Assembly (NCBI RefSeq): GCF_002102175.1
Contig: NZ_LQOX01000096.1
Span: forward strand, 37,340-101,339
Length of the DNA: 64,000 bases
Source of the DNA: Mycobacterium gastri
GTDB taxonomy: Bacteria > Actinomycetota > Actinomycetes > Mycobacteriales > Mycobacteriaceae
Reading direction: 5' to 3'
Part shown: one piece after another, positions 38,310 to 47,284 of the stretch
Layout of the letters: each line of letters opens with the position of its first letter
Position numbering within the stretch: the first letter of the stretch is position 1
Notes under the pieces: generated by a model
Told to the model about the DNA's origin: nothing
Database searches by the model: none
The model's input: only the letters and a program-made list of their open reading frames with translations
Position numbers and translations under genes: made by a program

Positions 38310-41300
38310 ATGCACCCGGAAAGCAAGTTTGCGAAGTTGATCCAATCGTGGCCGCTCTACCGCCAGCTCACCGGGGCCGACCCGCTGGGCCGCGGCAAAG
38401 CCGCACAGTCGGCTCGCTCGGCAACGCTGACGCCGCGCACCGCCGAGGCCGACCACGTCGCGCACTCGGTGTGTCCGTTCTGTGCGGTGGGCTGCGCGCA
38501 GAAGGTGTACGTCAAAGACGAGAAGGTCATCCAGATCGAGGGCAACCCGGACAGCCCCATTTCCCGAGGACGCTTGTGCCCCAAGGGATCTGCCAGCACC
38601 CAGCTGGTCACCGGGCCGCAGCGGGAAACCGTCGTGCGCTACCGCGCCCCCTACGCCACCGAGTGGCAGGAACTCGACCTGGACACCGCGATGGACATGG
38701 TCGCCGACCGGGTGCTCGACGCCCGTCGCAAGGGCTGGCAGGACTTCGACGCCGACCGCAACACGCTGCGCCGCACCATGGGCATCGCCAGCCTCGGCGG
38801 CGCCACCCTGGACAACGAAGAGAACTACCTGATCAAGAAGCTGTTCACCGCCCTGGGCGCGTTGCAGATCGAGAACCAAGCCCGTATTTGACACAGCGCC
38901 ACGGTTCCCGGTCTGGGAGCCTCCTTCGGTCGCGGCGGAGCGACGGACTACCAGCAAGACCTGGTCAACTCCGACTTCATCGTCATCATGGGTTCGAACA
39001 TGGCCGAGGCCCATCCGGTCGGGTTCCAGTGGGTGATCGAGGCCAAGGCGCGCGGCACCGAGGTCGTCCACATCGACCCGCGGTTCACCCGCACCAGCGC
39101 GCTGGCCGACCGGCACGTGGCGCTGCGCGCCGGCAGCGACATCGCGTTCCTCGGCGGGGTGATCAACTACATCCTGTCCAACGAGCTGGACTTCCGCGAG
39201 TACGTCACCGCCTACACCAACGCCGCGTTCCTGGTCGACGAAAATTACCGGGACGCCGAGGATCTCGACGGCCTGTTCAGCGGCTACGACCCCGACACCG
39301 CCTCCTATGACCCGGCGACCTGGCATTACGAGTCGACGGGTGCTGCCGGCCAGATCCCGGCCGACCCGACGCTGCGGCACCCGCGCTGCGTCTACCAGAT
39401 CCTCAAGCGGCACTACGCCCGCTATACCCCGGAGATGGTGGAGCGGGTGTGCGGCGTGCCGGCCGAAACCTTCCTGCGGGTCGCGCGGGCGTGGACGGAA
39501 AATTCCGGCCGCGAGCGCACCACGGCGCTGGTATACAGCGTGGGCTGGACCCAGCACACGATGGGCGCGCAGTTCATCCGTGCCGGCTCGATCATCCAGC
39601 TGCTGCTGGGCAATGTCGGCCGGCCCGGCGGCGGGGTGTTCGCACTGCGCGGGCATGCCAGCATCCAGGGCTCCACGGACGTGCCGACGCTGTTCAACCT
39701 GCTGCCCGGTTACCTGGCCATGCCGCACGCCGGCCAGGCCACCCTGGCCGACTACCTGGACCGGATCAAGAGCCAGAACCAGAAGGGTTTCTGGCACAAC
39801 GCCGACGCCTATATGGTGTCGCTGCTCAAGGAGTACTGGGGCGAGCACGCCACCGCCGACAACGACTATTGCTTCGACTACCTGCCACGGATCAACGGCG
39901 ACCACGGAACGTACCGCACCGTCATGGACATGGTCGACGGCAAGGTGTTCGGCTACTTCCTGCTCGGCCAGAACCCGGCCGTCGGGTCGGCCCACGGACG
40001 GCTGCAGCGGCTCGGCATGGCCAACCTGGACTGGCTGGTGGTCCGCGACCTGGTGATGATCGAAAGCGCCACCTTCTGGAAAGACGCCCCCGAGGTCGAG
40101 ACCGGCGAGATCACCCCGCAGACCTGCCGCACCGAGGTGTTCTTCTTCCCGGCGGCCTCGCACGTGGAGAAGGCCGGCACGTTCACCCAGACCCAGCGGA
40201 TGCTGCAGTGGCGGGAGAAAGCCGTCGACCCGCCCGGTGACGCCCGCTCGGAGTTGTGGTTCTTCTACCACCTGGGCCGGCGGCTGCGGGACAAGCTGGC
40301 CGGCTCGACCGACGAGCGCGACCGGCCGCTGCTGGAGCTGTTCTGGGACTACGCGATGGAGGGTAACGAGCCCTCGGGCGAGGACGTGTTGCGCCGCATC
40401 AACGGCATCGACCTGAGCACCGGTCGGGCGGTTAACGGCTACACCGAGTTGAAGGCCGACGGCAGCACCGCTTGCGGCTGCTGGATCTACAGCGGCGTGT
40501 ATGCCGACGACGTGAACCAGGCGGACCGGCGGGACGCCTCGCAGTGGGGCTGGACCTGGCCGCTGAACCGGCGGGTGCTCTACAACCGGGCGTCGGCCGA
40601 CCCGGCGGGCCGGCCGTGGAGCGAGCGCAAGAAGCTCATCTGGTGGGATCCGGACCGGGGCGAGTGGACCGGCCACGACATTCCCGACTTCGAGAAGCAC
40701 AAACCGCCGGACTACCGCCCGCCCGAAGGCGCGGTGGGTGTCGAGGCGTTGCGCGGCGACGACGCGTTCGTCATGCAGGCCGACGGCAAGGCCTGGCTGT
40801 TCGCACCCAGCGGTTTGGCCGACGGTCCGCTGCCCACCCATTACGAGCCGCACGAGTCCCCGGTGCGCAACGCCCTCTACAAGCAGCAGGGCAACCCGGC
40901 TCGAATCGTCTACGGCCGCAACGACAATCCGTCGAACCCGGCGCCGCCGGAGGCCCACGGTGAGGTGTTCCCGTTCGTCTTCACCGCGGCGCGGCTGACC
41001 GAGCACCACACGGCGGGCGGGATGAGCCGGCAGCTGCCCTACCTGTCGGAGCTGCAGCCCGCGTTGTTCGTCGAGGTATCACCGGAATTGGCGCGCATCC
41101 GGGGTCTGACACACATGGACTGGGCGCACGTGATCACCAGCCGCACCGCGGTGGACGCGCGGGTGCTGGTGACCGAGCGGATGAAGCCGCTTCGCATCGA
41201 AGACCGTGTGGTGCAACAACTTTGGATGCCCTACCACTGGGGCTATGCCGGCCTGGTCGACGGCGACGTGGTCAACGACCTGCTCGGGGTGGTGCTGGAT

Positions 41301-41468
41301 CCCAACGTCTTCATCCAGGAGAGCAAGGTCTGCACCTGTGACGTGCAACCGGGACGACGGCCCCGCGGACCGGCGCTGCTGGCCTACATCGCCGAATACC
41401 GCCGCCGGGCCGGCGTCACCGCGGCGACCGGCACCCGCCTGGACACCCATAGCGAGGAAACACCTTGA
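38310..41468 (+). CDS. fdhA: Selenocysteine-containing formate dehydrogenase, catalytic subunit
   Basis: Molybdopterin oxidoreductase of 1052 residues if the in-frame TGA at 38889-38891 is read as selenocysteine (residue 194, in ENQARI-U-HSATVPGLG). Formate is oxidised at a Mo/W-bis-MGD centre bound by Sec. An N-terminal 4Fe-4S site uses C55, C58, C62 and C90. Read conventionally, the gene would falsely split into a 193-residue and an 826-residue product. The ATG at 38310 is chosen; a TTG 36 nt upstream is possible. There is no twin-arginine signal at the N-terminus. Its stop overlaps the iron-sulfur subunit gene (TTGA). Confidence 0.96.
38889..38921 (+). promoter_or_regulatory. SECIS element: recoded UGA and downstream hairpin
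   Basis: The UGA is followed after 11 nt by GGTTCCC (38903-38909), loop GGTCT (38910-38914) and GGGAGCC (38915-38921), a 7-bp stem with one G-U pair. Loop sequence and UGA-to-stem distance match the E. coli fdhF SECIS as I recall it. SelB binding here directs Sec insertion. Confidence 0.93.
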
Positions 41469-42346
41469 ACCGCAACAGTTTATATGGCCCGCTGAGCGAT
41501 CCGGCCGGTGATGCCGGGCATGTGGAGCACCCACCGCGAGTCGGGTTCTTCACCGACACCTCGGTGTGCATCGGCTGCAAGGCCTGCGAGGTGGCCTGCA
41601 AGGAATGGAACCGGGTACCCGACGACGGCTTCAACCTGCTGGGGATGTCGTTCGACAACACCGGCATGCTCAGCGCCAACACCTGGCGGCACGTGGCGTT
41701 CATCGAGCAGCCGGCTACCGACCTCGGCATCCCGAAATTCGAGCGCCCCGGCGCGTCGGCCGGCCCGGAGTCCCGCACCGACTTTCGCTGGCTGATGAGC
41801 TCCGACGTATGCAAGCACTGCACGCATGCCGGGTGTCTGGACGTGTGCCCGACGGGCGCGCTGTTCCGCACCGAGTTCGGCACTGTCGTTGTGCAGCAAG
41901 ACATTTGCAACGGCTGCGGGTACTGCGTGTCCGGTTGTCCGTACGGGGTGATCGACCGCCGCGAAGGTGACGGCCGGGCGTGGAAGTGCACCCTGTGCTA
42001 CGACCGGCTGCATGACGGGCTGGAACCGGCGTGCGCCAAGGCCTGCCCCACCGACTCCATCCAGTTCGGGCCGCTCGACGAACTGCGGGAGCGCGCCGCC
42101 CGCCGGGTCGAGCAGCTGCATGAGCGCGGCGTGCCCGAGGCGCGGTTGTACGGTCACGATCCCGACGACGGCGTGGGCGGTGACGGCGCGTTCTTCCTGC
42201 TCCTGGACGAGCCCGAGGTCTACGGATTGCCGCCGGATCCGGTGGTGCCCACCCGGGACCTGCCGGCCATGTGGCGCTACGCCGGGATGGCCGCGTCGGC
42301 GCTGGTGGCCGCCGCGGTGTCGGCATTCGTCGGGAGCCGGCAATGA
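41465..42346 (+). CDS. Formate dehydrogenase iron-sulfur subunit
   Basis: Protein of 293 residues with four ferredoxin-type 4Fe-4S motifs, the first at C35, C38, C41 and C45 (CIGCKACEVAC), then CKHCTHAGC, CNGCGYC and CTLCYDR. A C-terminal hydrophobic helix (about 268-288) anchors it. It passes electrons from FdhA to the membrane subunit, like FdnH. TTG start at 41465 overlaps the fdhA stop; the end overlaps the next gene (ATGA). Confidence 0.93.
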   Translation: MNRNSLYGPLSDPAGDAGHVEHPPRVGFFTDTSVCIGCKACEVACKEWNRVPDDGFNLLGMSFDNTGMLSANTWRHVAFIEQPATDLGIPKFERPGASAGPESRTDFRWLMSSDVCKHCTHAGCLDVCPTGALFRTEFGTVVVQQDICNGCGYCVSGCPYGVIDRREGDGRAWKCTLCYDRLHDGLEPACAKACPTDSIQFGPLDELRERAARRVEQLHERGVPEARLYGHDPDDGVGGDGAFFLLLDEPEVYGLPPDPVVPTRDLPAMWRYAGMAASALVAAAVSAFVGSRQ

Positions 42347-43290
42347 CCGCCGGCGGCCGGGAACAGCTTGCCGTGCCCCGAGCGGAGTTCCGGTCCTATT
42401 ACGGGCGTCCGGTGCTCAAACCACCGGTGTGGGATTGGAAGATCGCGGCGTACCTGTTCTCCGGTGGCCTGTCGGCGGGGTCTGCGCTACTGGCCGCCGG
42501 CGCCGATCTGACCGGGCGCCCGGCGCTGCGCCGGGTGAGCCGCGTCGGGGCTCTGGCCAGCATCGTGGCCAGCATGTACTTCCTCGTCGCCGACCTGGGC
42601 CGCCCCGAGCGGTTCCACCACATGCTGCGGGTGGCCAAGCCGAGTTCGCCGATGAGCGTGGGCACCTGGATTCTGACCGCTTACGGGCCGGGCGCCGGGC
42701 TGGCCGGGGCCGCCGAGCTCATGCCGGGGTGGCTGCGACGGTCGTGGGCCGGGAGGCTGCTGGGCTGGCTGGCACGTCCGGCGGGGTTGTCGGCGGCGGC
42801 CGTCGCACCCGGGGTCGCCTCCTACACCGCGGTGCTGCTGTCGCAGACCGCCGTCCCCGCCTGGCACGAGGCGCACCCGTATCTGCCCTTCGTCTTCACC
42901 GGCTCGGCCGCAGCCAGCGGCGGCGGCTGGGGCATGGTGCTGGCGCCCGTGGCCGAGGCCGGTCCGGCGCGGCGACTGGCGGTCGTGGGCGCCGGGCTGG
43001 AGGTCGCGGCGTCGCGGCTGCTGGAGCAACGGCTGGGGCTGGCCGCCGAGGCGTACACCACCGGCAAAGCTCACCGGCTGCGCAAGTGGGCGGAGTACCT
43101 GACGGTCAGTGGGGCGCTGGGCACGGCGGCGGCAGGCCGGAGCCGGTTCGCGGCGGCGCTGTGCGGGCTGGCGCTGCTCACCGGCAGTGCGCTGCAGCGG
43201 TTCGGGGTGTTCGAGGCCGGTGTGGAATCCACCCGGGATCCGAAATACGTGGTGGTGCCGCAGCGCCAGCGGCTTGATGCCGGCACCTGA
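42343..43290 (+). CDS. NrfD-family membrane subunit of formate dehydrogenase
   Basis: Polytopic membrane protein of 315 residues with about eight hydrophobic segments and NrfD/PsrC-family features (FSGGLSAGS near the first helix, DLGRPERFHHML). It probably transfers electrons to menaquinone, replacing the cytochrome b subunit of E. coli-type enzymes. The ATG at 42343 overlaps the upstream stop, completing the sel-fdh gene string. Confidence 0.88.
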   Translation: MTAGGREQLAVPRAEFRSYYGRPVLKPPVWDWKIAAYLFSGGLSAGSALLAAGADLTGRPALRRVSRVGALASIVASMYFLVADLGRPERFHHMLRVAKPSSPMSVGTWILTAYGPGAGLAGAAELMPGWLRRSWAGRLLGWLARPAGLSAAAVAPGVASYTAVLLSQTAVPAWHEAHPYLPFVFTGSAAASGGGWGMVLAPVAEAGPARRLAVVGAGLEVAASRLLEQRLGLAAEAYTTGKAHRLRKWAEYLTVSGALGTAAAGRSRFAAALCGLALLTGSALQRFGVFEAGVESTRDPKYVVVPQRQRLDAGT

Positions 43291-43608
43291 GCATGGCCGC
43301 GATGAGCGCGCTCAGGGCTGGGGTGTTCCCGGATGCTAGACCCGACTGGGCTCACGATCCCCGAGTTCGGGCGGTGGCACATCGCTGAACTGCGCGTTTG
43401 CGGCGGGGCCGGTCGAAAAGTGGTACTAAGACTAAACCCAAGGCCAAGGCCAAGGCCAAGGCCAAGAGCGCACTATCGACGGTCGCGCGCGTTGATCGCC
43501 GTCACCGGGATTTCGCCGAACGTGTTCTGAGGGCGAGAATTTGGCCGTTTTTTCGTCGCCATGTCACGCTCGGCGCAGCAAGCCGTCGATAAACCGCTTC
43601 CTCCGTGA
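43291..43608. other. Convergent intergenic region; no firm gene
   Basis: This 318-bp region lies between the nrfD-type gene and the convergent YqeY-domain gene. A possible 64-codon basic frame from a TTG at 43398 encodes a Lys-Ala run, but it lacks a ribosome site and I do not call it. This is the boundary between the Sec locus and the conserved backbone. Confidence 0.4.
43440..43466 (+). repeat. AAGGCC hexanucleotide repeat (4.5 units)
   Basis: Four complete AAGGCC units plus AAG. In one frame they encode alternating Lys and Ala, as in histone-H1-like tails, but no convincing host gene is visible. It may be a relic of a Lys/Ala-rich tail. Confidence 0.7.
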
Positions 43609-44073
43609 CTACAGCCGTTCTTTGACCGCCGCCGACAAGCGGGCCCCGTCGGCTTTGCCCTCGGCGATCTCGGTGGCGAACTTCATAACCAGGCCCATCT
43701 GCTTCATGGTGGGCCGATGCCCGAGCTGTTCGGCCACTTGGGCGATGGCAGTGTCAGCGACGTCGGCCACTTCTGCCTCGGTGAGCGGCGTGGGCAGATA
43801 CTCGTCGATGATCCGGGCTTCTGCGTGCTCGTTGGCGGCCAGCTCACCACGCCCGTTCTGGGTATAGATCTCCGCCGCCTCGCCACGCTTGCGGGATTCC
43901 CTGGCCAGTACCTTGAGCACCTCGTCGTCGGAGAGCTCTTTGGCCTGCTTGCCGGATACTTCCTCGGTCTGGATTGCGGCCAGCACCATGCGTAGGGTCG
44001 CGGTTCGCAACTTATCCTGCGTTTTCATCGCTTTGGTCAGGTCGGCCCGAAGCCGCGATTTGAGTTCCGCCAT
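43609..44073 (-). CDS. GatB/YqeY domain protein (Rv3688c-type)
   Basis: Protein of 154 residues made of a YqeY-like N-terminal region and the GatB/YqeY tail that binds tRNA in the amidotransferase GatB (LKSRLRADLTKAMK, LRMVLAAIQTEE, EYLPTPLTEAEV). Length equals that of M. tuberculosis Rv3688c. The exact role is unknown; YqeY proteins are thought to bind tRNA. The ATG at 44073 is chosen because the longer frame upstream is antisense to the next gene's repeat region. Confidence 0.9.
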   Translation of the reverse strand: MAELKSRLRADLTKAMKTQDKLRTATLRMVLAAIQTEEVSGKQAKELSDDEVLKVLARESRKRGEAAEIYTQNGRGELAANEHAEARIIDEYLPTPLTEAEVADVADTAIAQVAEQLGHRPTMKQMGLVMKFATEIAEGKADGARLSAAVKERL

Positions 44074-44181
44074 GGCAGAGACGCTACGCGCGTTCTTTTC
44101 GGAGGCTGCCGAACCCGAACACCAAGACCGGAAGTCATACCTACATTGAGAAATGCGCCGACCGCCGACAGGATGGAGCCC

Positions 44182-44214
44182 ATGACCAACGACGACAGCC
44201 GCCACATCCGGTGA
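44182..44214 (+). CDS. Possible leader peptide MTNDDSRHIR
   Basis: A ten-codon frame with ATG at 44182, preceded by GGATGGAG. Its TGA overlaps the GTG of the next gene (GTGA). It could serve translational coupling, or be the true N-terminus if a base is missing here. Confidence 0.4.
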   Translation: MTNDDSRHIR

Positions 44215-45485
44215 GTACGCTGCCGCCGAGTTATCCGGTTGACCCGCCGGCCGAGACCCCCGGGTACGTACCGGCCTGGTACCCACCATTGGGGGCCGGC
44301 TATCCCCCGCCGCCATCGCCGACGCCGGGCTATGGCGCCCCACCGCCCGGATACGGCCCGCCGCCCGGTTACGGTGTGCCACCTGGCTACGGCATGCCAC
44401 CGGGGTACGGTGCCCCGCCGCCGGGTTACGGTGCGCCGCCTGGTTACGGTGCCCCGCCGGGCTACGGTGCGCCACCACCCGGGTACGGTTCGCCGCTGGT
44501 TCCCGGGGCGGTCAAGCCCGGCATCATCCCACTGCGACCGTTGACCTTGAGCGACATCTACAACGGCGCGGTCGGCTACATCCGCACCAACCCGAAGGCG
44601 ACGCTGGGCCTGACCGCCATCGTCGTGGTCATCATGCAGGTCATCACGCTGATCGCCACGATCGGGCCGTTGACGGCCCTCAATCAGCTGAAAACCCAGC
44701 CGTCGACCGAGCTGAGCGTGGGCGTCTTCGGTGCGTGGATGGGTTCGGTGGCGGCCAGTGGTCTGGTTACCTGGCTGGGCGGCATGCTGCTGAGCGGAAT
44801 CCTCACCGTCGTCGTCGGGCGCGCGGTATTCGGGTCTCCCATCACCATCGGCGAAGCCTGGGCCAGGGTCCGCGGGCGCGTGCTGGCGCTGATCGGGCTG
44901 GCACTGCTGGAAGCCGCCGGGATGGTGGCGCTCGCCGGGTTGGTGGTGGTGATTCTGGTCGGGGTCGCGGCCGTGGCCAACGGCGCGGTGGCGGTCCTGC
45001 TCGGCATCCCGCTCCTGCTGCTGGTCGGGTTGCTGCTGGGTTATCTGTACACCATGCTGATGTTCGCGCCGGTGCTGATCGTGCTGGAGCGACTGCCGCT
45101 GGTGGACGCGGTCACCAGGTCGTTCCGGCTGGTCCGCGGCGGTTTCTGGCGAGTCCTGGGTATCCGGTTGCTGACGGCCCTGGTGGTGGGCCTGGTCGGC
45201 GGTGCGGTCGCGGCGCCCTTCAGCATCGCGAGCCAGATCTTGTTGGGCGTTACCGCGTCGGGCGGATCCATCACTATGCTGCTCGTCGGCACGACGCTGT
45301 CGGCCGTCGGCTCAGCGATCAGCCAGATCATCACCGCACCGTTCACCGCCGGAGTTGTCGTGCTGCTCTACACCGATCGCCGCATGCGCGCCGAAGCCTT
45401 CGATCTGGTCCTGCAGACCGGTGCCGCCGGTGGGCCCGCCGCGGTGGAGTCCACCGACAACCTGTGGCTCACGCGGCCTTACTAA
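44211..45485 (+). CDS. Proline/glycine/tyrosine-rich multi-pass membrane protein (Rv3689-type)
   Basis: Protein of 424 residues. An N-terminal region (about 1-100) of PPGYGAP-like repeats precedes a membrane domain with about six hydrophobic segments (from ~125), resembling glycerophosphoryl-diester-phosphodiesterase membrane-domain/DUF7847-type proteins. Function is unknown. The start GTG at 44211 is tentative. It heads the operon with the DUF4129, DUF4350, MoxR and DUF58 genes, as in M. tuberculosis Rv3689-Rv3693. Confidence 0.85.
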   Translation: MSTLPPSYPVDPPAETPGYVPAWYPPLGAGYPPPPSPTPGYGAPPPGYGPPPGYGVPPGYGMPPGYGAPPPGYGAPPGYGAPPGYGAPPPGYGSPLVPGAVKPGIIPLRPLTLSDIYNGAVGYIRTNPKATLGLTAIVVVIMQVITLIATIGPLTALNQLKTQPSTELSVGVFGAWMGSVAASGLVTWLGGMLLSGILTVVVGRAVFGSPITIGEAWARVRGRVLALIGLALLEAAGMVALAGLVVVILVGVAAVANGAVAVLLGIPLLLLVGLLLGYLYTMLMFAPVLIVLERLPLVDAVTRSFRLVRGGFWRVLGIRLLTALVVGLVGGAVAAPFSIASQILLGVTASGGSITMLLVGTTLSAVGSAISQIITAPFTAGVVVLLYTDRRMRAEAFDLVLQTGAAGGPAAVESTDNLWLTRPY

Positions 45486-45509
45486 GCGACTGGTAAGGAC
45501 TGACTGACG

Positions 45510-46160
45510 ATGCCTTCCATCGACATCGACCGCGACGCCGCCCACCAGGCGGCGCAGCATGAGCTCGACAAACCGATCTACCCCAAGCCGTCCCTGTCGA
45601 CGGCTTTCAGCGACTGGCTCAACGAGCAATTGTACCGGCTGCTGGAGAAGGGCGCTTCGGTATCCGGTGGCTGGTTCACCCTGACGGTGCTGTTCATCCT
45701 GGCGGTGATCGCGGTGATCGTCGCCGTCCACATCGCCCGCCGCACCATGCGCACCAACCGCGGCGGTGATCACCAGCTGTTCGAAGCCGGCCAACTCACC
45801 GCCGCCCAGCATAGAGCCACGGCTGAAGCGTTTGCGGCCCAAGGCAATTGGGCCGCAGCCATCCGGCATCGGCTGCGCGCGGTCGCGCGCGAGCTGGAAG
45901 AGACCGGCGTGCTGAACCCGGCTCCCGGGCGCACCGCCAACGAGCTGGCCACCGACGCGGGCGGGGCCCTGCCGCACCTGGCAGGCGAATTGGCCAGGGC
46001 CGCAACGGCTTTCAACGACGTCACCTATGGCGAGCGGCCCGGAACTCAAGATGCCTACCGGCTGGTCGCGGACCTCGACGACCACTTGCGCTCACGTGCT
46101 CATGCCTCGCCGGCGATGGAACGCCCCGCCGCACCCGATTCCTGGGCGCAGGTCCGGTGA
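45510..46160 (+). CDS. DUF4129-domain membrane protein (Rv3690-type)
   Basis: Protein of 216 residues with one membrane helix (about 53-75) and a C-terminal DUF4129 domain (AAQGNWAAAIRHRLRAVARELEE, GRTANELA). DUF4129 proteins go with MoxR/DUF58 modules and are thought to act in envelope or metal-cofactor maturation. Its stop overlaps the next start (GTGA). Confidence 0.87.
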   Translation: MPSIDIDRDAAHQAAQHELDKPIYPKPSLSTAFSDWLNEQLYRLLEKGASVSGGWFTLTVLFILAVIAVIVAVHIARRTMRTNRGGDHQLFEAGQLTAAQHRATAEAFAAQGNWAAAIRHRLRAVARELEETGVLNPAPGRTANELATDAGGALPHLAGELARAATAFNDVTYGERPGTQDAYRLVADLDDHLRSRAHASPAMERPAAPDSWAQVR

Positions 46161-47284
46161 AGCCGGCACCGGGTATCACCCGACGACGGCGCCCGTGGCG
46201 CGCCATGGTGCTCGCGCTGGCCGCGATCATCCTCGTCGCCGCCGTCGGCACCTACCTGACCGCGCCGCGGCCCGGCGGCACAATGGATCCCGCGGCCACC
46301 AGCCCTTCCGGCGCCCATGCGCTGGTGACGTTGCTGCGCGACGGCGGCGTCGAGGTCGTCGTCGCCAACACCGTCGCCGACGTCGAACGCTCGGCCCGCG
46401 CCGACTCGTTGCTGCTGGTGGCGCAGACCCACTACCTGACCGACAGCTCATTGCTGCAGCGGCTGGCCCAAGCCCCCGGTGACCTGCTCTTGGTCGAACC
46501 CACGGCGCGAGCCCGCAGAGCGCTCACCCCGAAGCTGCGCATCACCGCCGCCGAGCAATTCGCGTCCCAACCGAAATGCCCGCTGCGCGAAGCTAATCGG
46601 GCCGGGAAAGTACATTTTGGGCCCAGCGATGCCTACCAGCCCAGAGACGATCTGGAGGTGGTCAGCTGTTACGGCGGGGCATTGGTCCGCTATCGCGATG
46701 CCGGGCGAACCGTCACGGTGGTCGGCAGTAGCGACTTCATGACCAACGGTGGCCTGCTCAAAGAGGGCAACGCCGCGCTGGCGATGAACCTCGCGGGTGA
46801 TCGGCCACGGGTGGTCTGGTATGCGCCGCACCGGGTCGAGGGACAGACGTCGGAGCCCGGTTCGCTGTCCGACCTGATCCCGACGAACGTGACGTGGATC
46901 GTCTGGCAGCTGTGGCTGGTGGTACTGCTGGTGGCGCTCTGGAAGGGCCGCCGGCTGGGCCCGCTGGTGGCCGAAGAGATACCCGTGGTGGTCCGCGCCT
47001 CGGAGACGGTCGAGGGCCGCGGCCGGCTGTACCGGTCCCGGCGAGCCCGCGATCGCGCCGCCGAGGCGCTGCGCACCGCCACGCTGCAGCGGCTGCTGCC
47101 GCGGTTGGGTATCGGCCCCGGCACCGACCCGCCGGCGGTGGTGACGACGGTGGCCCGGCGCAGCGGGGCCGACCCGGAGTTCGTTCGATACCACCTGTAC
47201 GGTCCGCCACCGGCCACCGACCAGGATCTACTACACCTCGCCCGCGCGCTCGACGACATCGAAAGGCAGGTCACCCACTCGTGA
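46157..47284 (+). CDS. DUF4350-domain membrane protein (Rv3691-type)
   Basis: Protein of 375 residues. A membrane helix near residues 16-36, an extracytoplasmic DUF4350 domain (SGAHALVTLLRDGGVEV; about 50-235), a second helix near 240-262 and a cytoplasmic tail. GTG start at 46157 by overlap with the preceding gene; its own stop overlaps moxR2 (GTGA). Confidence 0.87.
   Translation: MKPAPGITRRRRPWRAMVLALAAIILVAAVGTYLTAPRPGGTMDPAATSPSGAHALVTLLRDGGVEVVVANTVADVERSARADSLLLVAQTHYLTDSSLLQRLAQAPGDLLLVEPTARARRALTPKLRITAAEQFASQPKCPLREANRAGKVHFGPSDAYQPRDDLEVVSCYGGALVRYRDAGRTVTVVGSSDFMTNGGLLKEGNAALAMNLAGDRPRVVWYAPHRVEGQTSEPGSLSDLIPTNVTWIVWQLWLVVLLVALWKGRRLGPLVAEEIPVVVRASETVEGRGRLYRSRRARDRAAEALRTATLQRLLPRLGIGPGTDPPAVVTTVARRSGADPEFVRYHLYGPPPATDQDLLHLARALDDIERQVTHS

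Noticed and set aside
36459..41009. 1516-residue minus-strand open frame antisense to selB and fdhA
   Set aside because: It is a GC-driven shadow frame; its product is low-complexity Arg/Gly/Val-rich with no domain, and both sense genes are certain.
38988..41468. Separate 826-residue oxidoreductase gene
   Set aside because: It is the downstream part of fdhA; the upstream TGA is a Sec codon with a SECIS, and the start would remove the active site.
43398..43592. Small Lys/Ala-rich basic protein
   Set aside because: TTG start without a ribosome site, and no similarity outside the hexanucleotide repeat.
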